DNA of 64,000 bases from Neobacillus kokaensis. GTDB taxonomy: Bacteria > Bacillota > Bacilli > Bacillales > Cytobacillaceae. Below the pieces are notes generated by a model. The model was given only the letters and a program-made list of their open reading frames with translations, was not told the origin of the DNA and searched no databases. Of the stretch, positions 1 to 8,421 are shown one piece after another; position 1 is the first letter of the stretch; the number at the start of each line of letters is the position of its first letter. Both the position numbers and the translations under genes were made by a program. The stretch spans positions 1-64,000 of the forward strand of contig NZ_BNDS01000001.1 in the NCBI RefSeq assembly GCF_014656545.1. Reading direction: 5' to 3'.

Positions 1-44
1 AACTTTTAGGGGTCACTTCAAAGCGGTGGGGTTTCTATTTTTTT

Positions 45-123
45 GCCGATAGGAAAGTATAACTTTCTTATCAGGCATTAGTGCAACTACGCCTCTGTCT
101 TCGCTAAAGGCTCGCCAATCGGC
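45..123. repeat. palindrome-rich non-coding repeat
   Basis: No gene is visible in the first 250 bases. An imperfect inverted repeat lies at 48-58 and 62-72 (arms GATAGGAAAGT and ACTTTCTTATC, one mismatch). A wider pair, GCCGAT at 45-50 and ATCGGC at 118-123, brackets it, and a GCCT/AGGC pair lies inside. Nested symmetry without an ORF suits a dispersed intergenic hairpin element of the kind found in many copies in Bacillaceae genomes. That assignment is inference, because copy number cannot be seen in one window. Confidence 0.4.
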
Positions 124-162
124 CAGTTTTCTAATAAAAAAATTAATTAGAAAAGAGGGTTT

Positions 163-191
163 TTGAGAAAAAGGGGCGAATTGTTTAAAAA
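163..191 (+). promoter_or_regulatory. candidate SigA promoter of the mraZ operon
   Basis: TTGAGA at 163-168 and TAAAAA at 186-191 are separated by 17 bases. The MraZ repeats begin 3 bases after the -10, so a bound repressor would cover the start of transcription. The -10 matches the consensus at only 4 of 6 positions. Confidence 0.4.
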
Positions 192-194
192 TAG

Positions 195-220
195 GTGGTG
201 GAAAGTGGGGGATTGTGGTA
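195..220 (+). promoter_or_regulatory. MraZ operator (three GTGG repeats)
   Basis: GTGGTG, GTGGGG and GTGGTA start at 195, 205 and 215, an exact 10-base period (one helical turn). MraZ is known to bind tandem GTGG-type repeats in its own promoter in other bacteria. A second, similar stretch (GTGG at 236 and 245) lies just before the mraZ start codon and includes its ribosome binding site. Confidence 0.7.
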
Positions 221-250
221 CATTTTTAATAGAAAGTGGGGGTAGTGGGT

Positions 251-682
251 ATGTTCATGGGTGAATACCATCACAGCATTGATAATAAAGGTCGTTTAAT
301 TGTGCCCTCCAAATTTCGTGATGATCTTGGCGATATGTTCATTATCACTAGAGGTTTGGATCAATGTTTATTTGGTTACCCATTATCAGAGTGGAAGCTG
401 ATCGAAGATAAATTAAAAGCTTTGCCTCTGACGAAAAAAGATGCCCGCGCTTTTACCCGTTTCTTCTTTTCCGGAGCAACAGAGAGTGAACTTGATAAAC
501 AGGGAAGGATTAATATCCCAGCACCGCTTTTGCAATATGCAAAGCTTGACAAGGAATGTGTGATTTTGGGTGTTTCCAATCGAATCGAAATCTGGAGCAA
601 ACAGATTTGGGAAGACTATTTTTCACAATCTGAAGATTCTTTTGCGGAAATAGCAGAAAATATGATTGGCTTTGATATATAA
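251..682 (+). CDS. mraZ: transcriptional regulator MraZ
   Basis: MraZ is a ring-forming DNA-binding protein with two SpoVT/AbrB-type half domains (about residues 5-47 and 76-119). It represses the division and cell wall operon it heads. The 143-residue product has the family signatures DxKGR-like near residue 12 and LDKQGR in the second repeat. An in-frame GTG at 236 is possible, but the ATG at 251 gives the conserved MFMGEY start, has a G-rich ribosome binding site and matches the usual length. Its own target repeats lie directly upstream at 195-220, which supports autoregulation. It is the first gene of the cluster, followed after 58 bases by rsmH. Confidence 0.95.
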   Translation: MFMGEYHHSIDNKGRLIVPSKFRDDLGDMFIITRGLDQCLFGYPLSEWKLIEDKLKALPLTKKDARAFTRFFFSGATESELDKQGRINIPAPLLQYAKLDKECVILGVSNRIEIWSKQIWEDYFSQSEDSFAEIAENMIGFDI

Positions 683-740
683 TGGGAAAGTTATATCAAT
701 ATATTTTCTGTAAGGTTTGATTGGAAAAGGTGGTACGAAT

Positions 741-1673
741 ATGTTTAAACATACAACTGTATTATTAGACGAAGCTGTTAATGGCTTAAATATTAAGCCG
801 GATGGAATTTACGTGGATTGCACATTAGGAGGGGCAGGTCATAGCTCTTACATTCTTTCAAAGTTATCGGCGGGCGGCAAACTGTTTGCATTTGATCAGG
901 ACGAAACAGCTATTGCCCATGCTACTAAGAAACTCGCTGAATATGGCCAAAACTTTGAAATCATTAAAAGTAATTTTCTGCATTTGCGTGAAGAGCTTGA
1001 GAATCGCGAGATCTATAAGGTGGATGGAATCTTGTATGATCTTGGGGTGTCTTCTCCTCAATTGGACACACCTGAAAGAGGCTTTAGTTATCATCATGAT
1101 GCACCGTTAGATATGAGGATGGACACAGATGCGCCTATTTCTGCTTATGACGTAATTAATCATTGGTCTTACGAAGAACTAGTCCGTATCTTTTTCCGCT
1201 ACGGCGAAGAGAAATTTTCAAAGCAAATTGCCAGAAAAATAGAAACAGCAAGAGAGATAAAACCTATTGAAACAACTGGCGAATTAGTGGAATTAATTAA
1301 GGAGGCAATTCCTGCACCCGCTAGAAGGAAGGGCGGACATCCGGCAAAGCGAATTTTTCAAGCAGTGAGAATTGCGGTGAATGATGAATTAGCTGTATTT
1401 GAACAATCTCTAAACCAGGCTATTGATTTACTGAACCCTGGTGGAAGAATTTGTGTCATTACTTTTCATTCTTTAGAAGATAGAATCTGTAAAGCAACCT
1501 TTAAAAATGCGAGTTCAACTCCAGATTTGCCCCATGGGCTGCCAATTATTCCGGATGAGTACAAGCCTATATTAAAGTTAATTACACGAAAACCAATTCT
1601 TCCATCTGATGAAGAACTTGAACAAAACAATCGTGCGAGGTCAGCGAAGCTTCGAATTGGAGAAAAAATATAA
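741..1673 (+). CDS. rsmH: 16S rRNA (cytosine1402-N4)-methyltransferase
   Basis: RsmH (MraW) uses S-adenosylmethionine to methylate N4 of C1402 in the 16S rRNA decoding centre. The 310-residue protein carries the SAM-binding loop TLGGAGHS at about residues 28-35, the LGVSSPQLD segment and a C-terminal HSLEDR motif, all typical of the family. A TTG at 717 is in frame, but the ATG at 741 is preceded by AAAAGGTGG and gives the normal N-terminus MFKHTTVLL. It is co-transcribed with mraZ and ftsL, the usual dcw order. Nothing unusual is seen in sequence or length. Confidence 0.96.
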   Translation: MFKHTTVLLDEAVNGLNIKPDGIYVDCTLGGAGHSSYILSKLSAGGKLFAFDQDETAIAHATKKLAEYGQNFEIIKSNFLHLREELENREIYKVDGILYDLGVSSPQLDTPERGFSYHHDAPLDMRMDTDAPISAYDVINHWSYEELVRIFFRYGEEKFSKQIARKIETAREIKPIETTGELVELIKEAIPAPARRKGGHPAKRIFQAVRIAVNDELAVFEQSLNQAIDLLNPGGRICVITFHSLEDRICKATFKNASSTPDLPHGLPIIPDEYKPILKLITRKPILPSDEELEQNNRARSAKLRIGEKI

Positions 1674-1697
1674 AAATATAAACCGGAGGGGAAATGC

Positions 1698-2063
1698 GTG
1701 AGTAATCTTGCCAGGAACATTCAACAACAGCAGCGAGTGGACCAAACAATTAAGGAAGAAAGGCAAATAAAAATAAAAATAAAAAAGTCCTGGCTGACTC
1801 CAGGAGAAAAAATTATGAGCGTGGCATTTGCCGGGCTGGTTTGTTTTGGTGCTGTTCACCTTATTTCCAATCAGGCAACCATTTATCAAATGAATAAGGA
1901 AATCCAAAACGTTGAAACAAAGATTAGTGAACAGAAAAAGGTTAATGCCGATTTGCAAGTTCAAGTTAAGGATTTAAGCAACTACGAAAGAATTTACAAA
2001 GAAGCTAAAAAGATGGGTCTTGAGCTTAATGATAACAACGTCAAGGTAGTGCCTGCACAATGA
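1698..2063 (+). CDS. ftsL: cell division protein FtsL
   Basis: FtsL is a small bitopic membrane protein that forms the DivIB-DivIC-FtsL complex at the septum. The 121-residue product has a very basic cytoplasmic tail (lysine-rich at 24-30), one transmembrane segment at about 39-57, and an extracytoplasmic heptad-like coiled coil at about 61-105. Sequence identity in this family is low, so the call rests on size, topology and position between rsmH and pbpB. The GTG start follows GGAGGGG at a good distance. The stop overlaps the pbpB start (ATGA), indicating translational coupling. Confidence 0.9.
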   Translation: MSNLARNIQQQQRVDQTIKEERQIKIKIKKSWLTPGEKIMSVAFAGLVCFGAVHLISNQATIYQMNKEIQNVETKISEQKKVNADLQVQVKDLSNYERIYKEAKKMGLELNDNNVKVVPAQ

Positions 2064-4306
2064 TTAAGAAACAGCCATATATGAATGTGGGAGCAGCGAT
2101 ATTGTTTGTAATATTCGGTCTGCTCTTTTTTGTAGTACTTTTTAGATACCTTTCTATTCAAATCACAGGGGAAGCAGCGGGACAGCCCATTGCTGCCAAA
2201 GCTCAGCAAAAATATACCCATCAGAGCGTCATAAAGGCATCAAGAGGTGATATCCTTGACCGCAATGGCGAAATTGTTGCTGAAGATACGGCTGCATACA
2301 AATTAGTAGCGATATTGAGCAAAAAGATGACGACTAACCCGAAAAAGCCAAGACATGTCAAAGACCCGGAGATGACAGCCAAGGAACTTTCAAAATTTCT
2401 TAACATGGATGAAACGGAGATTTATCGGATTTTAGCCAATGGAATTAAGAAGGAACAGTTCCAAGTAGAATTCGGCAAGGCTGGTAAAGATATCAGTTAT
2501 GATACAAAAACAAAAATTGAAAATCTACATTTACCGGGAATTACTTTTCAACGTGATTCAAAACGCTTCTATCCTAACGGGGTTTTTGCATCCCATTTAA
2601 TTGGTTATGCCGATCAGCTTGAACAAAAGAATGAGACTTATAAAACAATAGGTAAAATGGGAATTGAAAAATCGTTCAATAAAGAGCTGACCGGGAAAAA
2701 TGGAAAGGTGAATTTTGAAAGCGATGTGTGGGGTTATATTCTGCCTGATGATAAACCAAAAATAACCCCGGCCGAGAACGGAAACGATGTATATTTAACC
2801 ATCGATAAAAAAATTCAAACATTTTTAGAAGATGCTTTGGATAAGGTGAGTAAGGAATATAAACCAAAAAAAATTATAGCGATTGTTGCCGATCCCAAGA
2901 CAGGCGATATATTAGCAATGGGGCAGCGCCCGACATTCCATCCAAAAACAAAGGAAGGAATTAATGACAGCTGGCATAATGAAGCGATTGAAACGTCTTT
3001 TGAACCTGGTTCGACAATGAAAATATTCACACTCGCTGCTGCTGTCCAGGAAGGGGTTTTTAACCCTAATGAAAAATATATGTCCGGCTCTTATCGAGTT
3101 ACGAATAAGGATAAGGCTATTCATGATCACAATTATTCGGGCTGGGGTAAGATTTCCTATTTGGAAGGTGTACAGCGTTCTTCCAATACAGCATTTGCGA
3201 AAATTGCCAAGGAAAAGTTAGGCTTTGATACATTGAGAAAGTATTTAACGAAATTTGGCTTCGATAAACCTACTGGAATTGAGCTTCCGGATGAAACATC
3301 CGGAAAAATTGCGTATACATGGCCAATTGAAAAAATAACGACAGCCTATGGTCAAGGAACGGCTATTACACCGATTCAGCAAATTCAGGCTGCAACAGCG
3401 ATTGCGAATGATGGGAAAATGCTAAAGCCGCATGTGGTGAAAAAAATTGTGAATCATGATACCGGAAAGACCATTGAGGAAACCGTACCGGAGGTTGCAG
3501 GTACACCGATTTCTGAAGAAACAGCAAAAAAAGTACGGGATTATTTAGAAACAGTTGTTACTTCGAAAAACGGTACAGGCGGTCGCTATAAAATCGATGG
3601 TTACAGTGTTGCCGGGAAAACCGGAACGGCTAATATTCCCGGGCCTGATGGCAGGTATTTAACAGGTGTCAATAATTATATGTTTTCCTTTTTAGGCATG
3701 GCACCAAAGGAAAATCCAAAATTGATAGTTTACGTGGCTGTGCAGCAGCCGGAGTTAACAGGATTGGATGCAGGTCAAGGAGCAATCCCAGTCTCTGCAG
3801 TTTTTAATCCTGTCATGCAAAACAGTTTGCACTATTTAAATATCCAGCCCTCCAAGCTTGAAAAAACATCGCTTAATAAGTTGGCAGATTATCAAGGAAA
3901 GTCAGTGGATGAGACGAAAAAGAGTTTAAAAGCGGAAGGCCTAGATGCTGTTGTAATTGGAAATGGAACAAAAGTAACCGGACAGCTTCCTAAGTCAGGA
4001 ACGACTGTTTTAGAAGGTGAAAAGGTCATTATTCAAACGAATGGGGATTTAATAGCTCCTGATATGACGAATTGGTCTTTAAGAGATGTGATGAAGATAG
4101 CAAATATTGCAGGACTTAAATTAAGTACAAAAGGTAAGGGATATGTTGTTGGACAAAATATCAAACCTGGTGCGCTTCTGACCCAGGGGAATTTTCTAAT
4201 CGTTAATTTAAAAACACCTGAAGAAAAGTGGACTGAAGAATCGAAGGCTTCCAAGGATGAAAAATCAGCCTCTGATGAAAATACTGAGGTTACTATTCAA
4301 GATTAA
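2060..4306 (+). CDS. pbpB: septal penicillin-binding protein 2B
   Basis: This class B transpeptidase cross-links septal peptidoglycan during vegetative division. It has an N-terminal membrane anchor (about 9-32), a PBP dimerisation domain starting near residue 58, and a transpeptidase domain with STMK at 318-321, SSN at 374-376 and KTGT at 520-523. Two PASTA repeats follow at roughly 600-660 and 664-725. The C-terminal tail (about residue 725 onward) is charged and rich in E, K and S. At 748 residues it is a little longer than B. subtilis PBP2B because of this tail. Two PASTA repeats and its place directly after ftsL separate it from SpoVD next door. Confidence 0.95.
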   Translation: MIKKQPYMNVGAAILFVIFGLLFFVVLFRYLSIQITGEAAGQPIAAKAQQKYTHQSVIKASRGDILDRNGEIVAEDTAAYKLVAILSKKMTTNPKKPRHVKDPEMTAKELSKFLNMDETEIYRILANGIKKEQFQVEFGKAGKDISYDTKTKIENLHLPGITFQRDSKRFYPNGVFASHLIGYADQLEQKNETYKTIGKMGIEKSFNKELTGKNGKVNFESDVWGYILPDDKPKITPAENGNDVYLTIDKKIQTFLEDALDKVSKEYKPKKIIAIVADPKTGDILAMGQRPTFHPKTKEGINDSWHNEAIETSFEPGSTMKIFTLAAAVQEGVFNPNEKYMSGSYRVTNKDKAIHDHNYSGWGKISYLEGVQRSSNTAFAKIAKEKLGFDTLRKYLTKFGFDKPTGIELPDETSGKIAYTWPIEKITTAYGQGTAITPIQQIQAATAIANDGKMLKPHVVKKIVNHDTGKTIEETVPEVAGTPISEETAKKVRDYLETVVTSKNGTGGRYKIDGYSVAGKTGTANIPGPDGRYLTGVNNYMFSFLGMAPKENPKLIVYVAVQQPELTGLDAGQGAIPVSAVFNPVMQNSLHYLNIQPSKLEKTSLNKLADYQGKSVDETKKSLKAEGLDAVVIGNGTKVTGQLPKSGTTVLEGEKVIIQTNGDLIAPDMTNWSLRDVMKIANIAGLKLSTKGKGYVVGQNIKPGALLTQGNFLIVNLKTPEEKWTEESKASKDEKSASDENTEVTIQD

Positions 4307-4311
4307 CAATG

Positions 4312-4338
4312 ATCCCGCTGCAACAGCGGGATTTTTTT
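4312..4338 (+). terminator. intrinsic terminator after pbpB
   Basis: ATCCCGCTG and CAGCGGGAT form a perfect 9-bp stem with a 3-base loop, followed by a run of seven T. It ends the mraZ-pbpB transcript before the sporulation gene spoVD. Confidence 0.9.
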
Positions 4339-4356
4339 GATTCTATTGGGAACGTT

Positions 4357-4383
4357 CTATATGAAAAAGTACAAGCATATAAA
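4357..4383 (+). promoter_or_regulatory. candidate SigE promoter of spoVD
   Basis: CATATAAA at 4376-4383 resembles the SigE -10 consensus (CATACAnT), and an ATAT core at 4359-4362 could serve as the -35. The spacing is about 12 bases, slightly short. B. subtilis spoVD is transcribed by SigE in the mother cell, and the gene here sits alone after a terminator, so a dedicated promoter is expected. Confidence 0.4.
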
Positions 4384-4414
4384 TGAACGATACTGAAAAG
4401 GAGGATCGTTCATA

Positions 4415-6334
4415 ATGCGTGTTTCCAATGTAACTGTCCGAAAACGGTTATTAATTGCTTTAATCACAGGAATTCTTATTTTCTTAATTATTGATGTCCG
4501 ATTAGGGTATGTACAGTTCTATTTAGGTGATATGCTGACTGCGAGAGCAAAAGATTCATGGAGCAGAAATATACCTTTTGAACCTGAACGAGGGCAAATT
4601 GTTGACAGGAATGGAGTACCTCTCGCAACAAACATCAGTGCACCAACTGTTTGGGTGGTGCCAAGACAGGTGAAAGACCCGTCAATGACGGCCGAAAAGT
4701 TAGCGTCTATTCTTAATATGTCAAAAGAAAAGGCATATCGGGAAATTACTCAAAAAGAAAGAATCGTTCGGATTAAGGAAGGTAGAAAAATTTCCCATGA
4801 CAAGGCAAAGGAAATTCGTGCTTTAGGCCTAGATGGGGTATATATTGGGGAAGATTCAAAACGCCATTATCCAAATGGGAGTTATTTGTCACATGTACTA
4901 GGTTTCGCTGGCGTGGACAACCAGGGGTTAATGGGCCTTGAAAAATATTATGACAAAGAGCTTAGCGGAGAAAGAGGGTCTGTTAAATTTTACGCAAATG
5001 CTAAAGGAGAACGAATGAATGATATGGCCGATGATTATGAACATCCAATCAACGGGCTTGATTTGAAACTAACAATTGATTCGAAAATTCAAACAATTGT
5101 TGAAAGGGAACTAGATATTGCGGAAGCAAAGTATAATCCTAATGGTATTATTGCTATAGCAATGAACCCAAATAATGGGGAGATTTTAGCGATGTCCAGC
5201 CGCCCGACTTTTGATCCAGCAAAATTTCAAAGTGTCCCGCAAGAAGTATATAACCGGAACCTTCCTGTGTGGATGACCTATGAACCGGGGTCTACCTTTA
5301 AAATTATTACTCTTGCTGCGGCTTTAGAGGAAGGAAAAGTTAATCTGGAAAAAGAACACTTCCATGATTCAGGTTCTGTTCAAGTGGCAGGTGCTAGATT
5401 AAAATGCTGGAAAAGAGGCGGACATGGGGATCAGTCATTCTTAGAGGTAGTACAAAACTCCTGTAACCCTGGGTTTGTAGAGTTAGGGGAAAGACTTGGA
5501 AAGGAAAAGTTGTTTAAATATATTAAGGATTTCGGCTTTGGTCAGAAAACAGGAATTGATTTACAGGGTGAAGGAACAGGTATATTATTTAATATGGATC
5601 GGGTTGGCCCGGTTGAGTTGGCGACGACTGCGTTTGGACAAGGTGTTTCGGTAACGCCGATCCAACAAGTATCTGCAGTTGCTGCAGCAGTAAATGGGGG
5701 AACATTATATCAGCCATTTATTGCAAAGGAATTAATTGACCCACTAACAAAAGAAGTGGTTATGAGAAATACTCCGGTTGAAAAAAGGAAAGTAATTTCC
5801 GAAAAAACATCAAAAGAAATTCGCCACGCTCTTGAAAGTGTTGTCGCTCAAGGTACCGGGGGAAATGCGTTTGTTGATTCATATCGTGTCGGCGGTAAAA
5901 CTGGGACAGCACAAAAAGCCAAGGGTGGAAGGTATTTAGAAAATGACTTTATTGTTTCTTTTATTGGATTCGCTCCTGCGGATGATCCACAAATCATTGT
6001 TTATGTAGCCGTAGATAACCCAAAAGGAGTAAGGGCATTTGGCGGTACAATCAGCGCCCCTATTGTCGGCAATATTATGAAGGATGGCTTGAATGCAATG
6101 GAAGTGAAGCCTAGAAAAGAGCAAATTGATAAAAAAATAAAGTGGCCGGATACTCCGTTAATCAAACTGCCGGATTTTGTTGGCTTATCGAAAAATGAGC
6201 TTCAACAGCAGCTAGTTAATTTAAGAATTGATGCTAGCGGGGAAGGTGATGTTGTTGTAAGCCAATCTCCTGAGGCAGGAACAAAAGTAAAAGAAGGATC
6301 AAAAATCAGGCTTTACTTCGGCAAGGGCGATTAA
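4415..6334 (+). CDS. spoVD: sporulation penicillin-binding protein SpoVD
   Basis: SpoVD is the class B transpeptidase that works with the SEDS polymerase SpoVE to make spore cortex peptidoglycan. The 639-residue protein has a membrane anchor (about 11-31), a dimerisation domain, the transpeptidase motifs STFK at 293-296 and KTGT at 495-498, and one C-terminal PASTA repeat (about 578-637). The single PASTA repeat, the short tail and the position between pbpB and murE mark it as SpoVD rather than a second PBP2B. The ATG follows GGAGGATC. A terminator upstream and a SigE-like promoter suggest it is expressed separately from the vegetative genes. Confidence 0.95.
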   Translation: MRVSNVTVRKRLLIALITGILIFLIIDVRLGYVQFYLGDMLTARAKDSWSRNIPFEPERGQIVDRNGVPLATNISAPTVWVVPRQVKDPSMTAEKLASILNMSKEKAYREITQKERIVRIKEGRKISHDKAKEIRALGLDGVYIGEDSKRHYPNGSYLSHVLGFAGVDNQGLMGLEKYYDKELSGERGSVKFYANAKGERMNDMADDYEHPINGLDLKLTIDSKIQTIVERELDIAEAKYNPNGIIAIAMNPNNGEILAMSSRPTFDPAKFQSVPQEVYNRNLPVWMTYEPGSTFKIITLAAALEEGKVNLEKEHFHDSGSVQVAGARLKCWKRGGHGDQSFLEVVQNSCNPGFVELGERLGKEKLFKYIKDFGFGQKTGIDLQGEGTGILFNMDRVGPVELATTAFGQGVSVTPIQQVSAVAAAVNGGTLYQPFIAKELIDPLTKEVVMRNTPVEKRKVISEKTSKEIRHALESVVAQGTGGNAFVDSYRVGGKTGTAQKAKGGRYLENDFIVSFIGFAPADDPQIIVYVAVDNPKGVRAFGGTISAPIVGNIMKDGLNAMEVKPRKEQIDKKIKWPDTPLIKLPDFVGLSKNELQQQLVNLRIDASGEGDVVVSQSPEAGTKVKEGSKIRLYFGKGD

Positions 6335-6344
6335 TTAGACATGG

Positions 6345-6382
6345 AAAAGGGCTGGCGTAATGAATATTAGCCTCCCTTTTTT
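6345..6382 (+). terminator. probable terminator after spoVD
   Basis: AAAAGGG-CT-GGC (6345-6356) can pair with GCC-T-CCCTTTT (6370-6380) around a small internal mismatch, and the 3' side ends in a run of six T. The stem is imperfect, so termination may be partial. Confidence 0.5.
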
Positions 6383-6449
6383 CATATAAACTTGTTGAAC
6401 AAATAGCAAAAAAATTTATTTTCATGTAAAATAAGATGGAACTTTCGTC

Positions 6450-6511
6450 AGGAGGGACTGTATCTCTTGACAAAGACATGTAAGGTCACGAGAGGATTTG
6501 AGAATAAATGA
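6450..6511 (+). CDS. candidate 14-codon leader ORF coupled to murE
   Basis: A strong ribosome binding site, AGGAGGG at 6450-6456, is followed 10 bases later by a TTG at 6467. That frame runs for 14 codons and stops with TGA at 6509-6511, overlapping the murE ATG at 6508 in an ATGA arrangement. murE's own upstream GAGGA is weaker. Ribosomes finishing this short ORF could restart on murE. The peptide would be basic ([14 protein letters not shown]) and I recognise no family. It may be chance; conservation would decide. Confidence 0.35.
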
Positions 6512-7968
6512 AACTGCAACAGCTGCTTACGTTTTTGCATCCGTTAATCCCGTTCAAAGGAGAAAACCCGGAAATAACTTCGATTGAAAACGATAATCGA
6601 AAGGTGCAAAACGGAAGCTTGTTTATTTGTATTAAAGGGTATACGGTCGATGGCCATGAATTTGCGGCATCTGCTGTCCAAAATGGTGCTGTCGCAATAC
6701 TTGCCGAAAGACCGCTTAAATTTGACGTTCAGGTTATTGTAGTGAAGGATACCGCGAGAGCGATGGCAGTCCTGGCAGATGCCTTTTACGGACACCCAAC
6801 ACAACAGCTGCGCTTAATAGGCATTACTGGAACAAATGGAAAAACGACAACGAGTCACTTAATTGAAAAAATCTTTGCCGACCGCGGTCAAAAAACGGGC
6901 CTTATTGGGACAATGTATACGAAGATTGCCGATAAAAGGATTGAAACGAAAAATACAACTCCAGAAAGTTTGACATTGCAAAAAACTTTTCACCAAATGG
7001 TTAAAGAGGGTGTTGAAACTTCTGTTATGGAGGTATCTTCGCATGCCCTGGATTTAGGCAGAGTTCATGGCTGCGATTATGATGTAGCTGTGTTTACTAA
7101 TTTGACCCAGGATCATCTTGATTATCATAAAACAATGGAGGAATATAAGCGGGCCAAGAGCTTATTGTTCGCCCAGCTAGGAAACTCTTTTCATAGTGAA
7201 CGGCCGAAATTTGCCATTTTAAATGCTGATGATGCTGCATCTGAAATATTTAAAAGATCAACAGCCGCGCATGTATATACATACGGAATTGACCAAAAGG
7301 CAGATATTCAGGCAGCCAATATTCAGATGACTTCTTCTGGAACCCGTTTTGATCTTGTAATTGGTCAGGAAAAATACCCGGTTCAGCTGCAGCTGCTTGG
7401 CAAGTTTAGTGTTTATAATGTATTAGCAGCTATCTCGGCAAGCCTTGTTTCGGGGATTTCAATACAAGAGGCCATAATCTCAATCGAACAGGTTAATGGG
7501 GTAGCAGGAAGGTTTGAGATTGTAAATGCTGGTCAGGATTTCACTGTCATCGTGGATTATGCTCATACGCCAGATAGTCTTGAAAATGTCTTAAAAACAA
7601 TTCAACATTTTGCTAAGAAAAGGGTGTTCGTTGTTGTCGGCTGTGGAGGTGACAGAGACAGAACCAAGCGTCCGTTAATGGCCCAAATTGCCTGCTGTAA
7701 TGCTACAAATCCAATTTTCACTTCCGATAATCCAAGAAGTGAAGACCCTATGGCAATCCTGAAGGAGATGGAAGCAGGGGTACAAGGTAAGGAATATTTA
7801 GTTATCGAAGATCGCAGAGAAGCAATTAAGCAGGCTATAAACCAGGCTAAAACAGGTGATGTTGTATTAATTGCTGGGAAAGGCCATGAAACTTATCAAC
7901 AGATTGGTAACGTCATTCATGATTTTGATGACCGGCTTGTCGCAAGGGAAGCGATTGAGGAGAGATAA
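6508..7968 (+). CDS. murE: UDP-MurNAc-L-Ala-D-Glu:meso-DAP ligase MurE
   Basis: MurE is a cytoplasmic ATP-dependent ligase that adds the third stem-peptide residue to UDP-MurNAc-dipeptide. The N-terminal UDP-binding domain is at about 1-95, the central ATPase domain has the P-loop GITGTNGKT at 105-113, and the C-terminal domain carries DNPR at 407-410. DNPR is the meso-diaminopimelate specificity motif, so this organism should have DAP-type peptidoglycan. At 486 residues it is close to B. subtilis MurE. The ATG overlaps the stop of a short leader ORF. The next gene starts 2 bases after its stop. Confidence 0.96.
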   Translation: MKLQQLLTFLHPLIPFKGENPEITSIENDNRKVQNGSLFICIKGYTVDGHEFAASAVQNGAVAILAERPLKFDVQVIVVKDTARAMAVLADAFYGHPTQQLRLIGITGTNGKTTTSHLIEKIFADRGQKTGLIGTMYTKIADKRIETKNTTPESLTLQKTFHQMVKEGVETSVMEVSSHALDLGRVHGCDYDVAVFTNLTQDHLDYHKTMEEYKRAKSLLFAQLGNSFHSERPKFAILNADDAASEIFKRSTAAHVYTYGIDQKADIQAANIQMTSSGTRFDLVIGQEKYPVQLQLLGKFSVYNVLAAISASLVSGISIQEAIISIEQVNGVAGRFEIVNAGQDFTVIVDYAHTPDSLENVLKTIQHFAKKRVFVVVGCGGDRDRTKRPLMAQIACCNATNPIFTSDNPRSEDPMAILKEMEAGVQGKEYLVIEDRREAIKQAINQAKTGDVVLIAGKGHETYQQIGNVIHDFDDRLVAREAIEER

Positions 7969-7970
7969 AC

Positions 7971-8420
7971 ATGTATTTGACGTCTAACGATTTAGCCATC
8001 TTATTTCCTGAGAAGCAAGGAATTGAGGATTATATTTTATTCCATACAGTTTCTGACCAGGCAAATGTTTTACAAAGCAAAGGATTGTTTATCCCGCTTA
8101 ATAATCAGGAGGATAAACTGATAGAGGCTATAGCAAATGGAGCGGTAGCAGCTATTTGGGAGGAGGGGAAAAGTCTTCCTCCCTATACGCCAAATCATTT
8201 TCCGGTCTTTTTTACGTTGGATTTAGCGGAAGCGGTGAAACAGCTGCTGCAGTTATATTTAGATTATTTAAATGGAGAAAAAAATCACAATATGGATATT
8301 ACTAACTTTAAATTTTCAAATAAAAAACTTCTTAATAAAAATAATGAAACATATGATATTGCAGTAATGGTAAATCAAATCGCAGATTCAAAAAGAAACA
8401 ATTCAGAAAGGAGGGGGTAA
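7971..8420 (+). CDS. orphan Mur ligase N-terminal domain protein (function unknown)
   Basis: This 149-residue protein sits where most bacteria have murF, between murE and mraY. Residues about 27-98 resemble the UDP-binding N-terminal domain of MurE/MurF: a GLFIPL strand, then an [15 protein letters not shown] helix-strand matching the A-x-NGAVAI stretch of MurE next door, then a [15 protein letters not shown] segment like [14 protein letters not shown]. The family's DSR-type motif is absent, and there is no P-loop and no C-terminal domain, so it cannot be a ligase. The last 45 residues are rich in N and K and match nothing I know. It starts 2 bases after murE, ends 1 base before mraY, and is probably co-translated. 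It could be a murF remnant or a regulatory substrate-binding protein. Confidence 0.6.
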   Translation: MYLTSNDLAILFPEKQGIEDYILFHTVSDQANVLQSKGLFIPLNNQEDKLIEAIANGAVAAIWEEGKSLPPYTPNHFPVFFTLDLAEAVKQLLQLYLDYLNGEKNHNMDITNFKFSNKKLLNKNNETYDIAVMVNQIADSKRNNSERRG

Positions 8421-8421
8421 A

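Noticed and set aside
1641-1964. 107-residue minus-strand frame over the rsmH end and ftsL
   Set aside because: It lies opposite well-supported genes, has no ribosome binding site and no recognisable family.
7971-8420. Idea that the orphan Mur gene is a frameshifted murF
   Set aside because: mraY begins 1 base after it, so there is no room for the missing ATPase and C-terminal domains in any frame.
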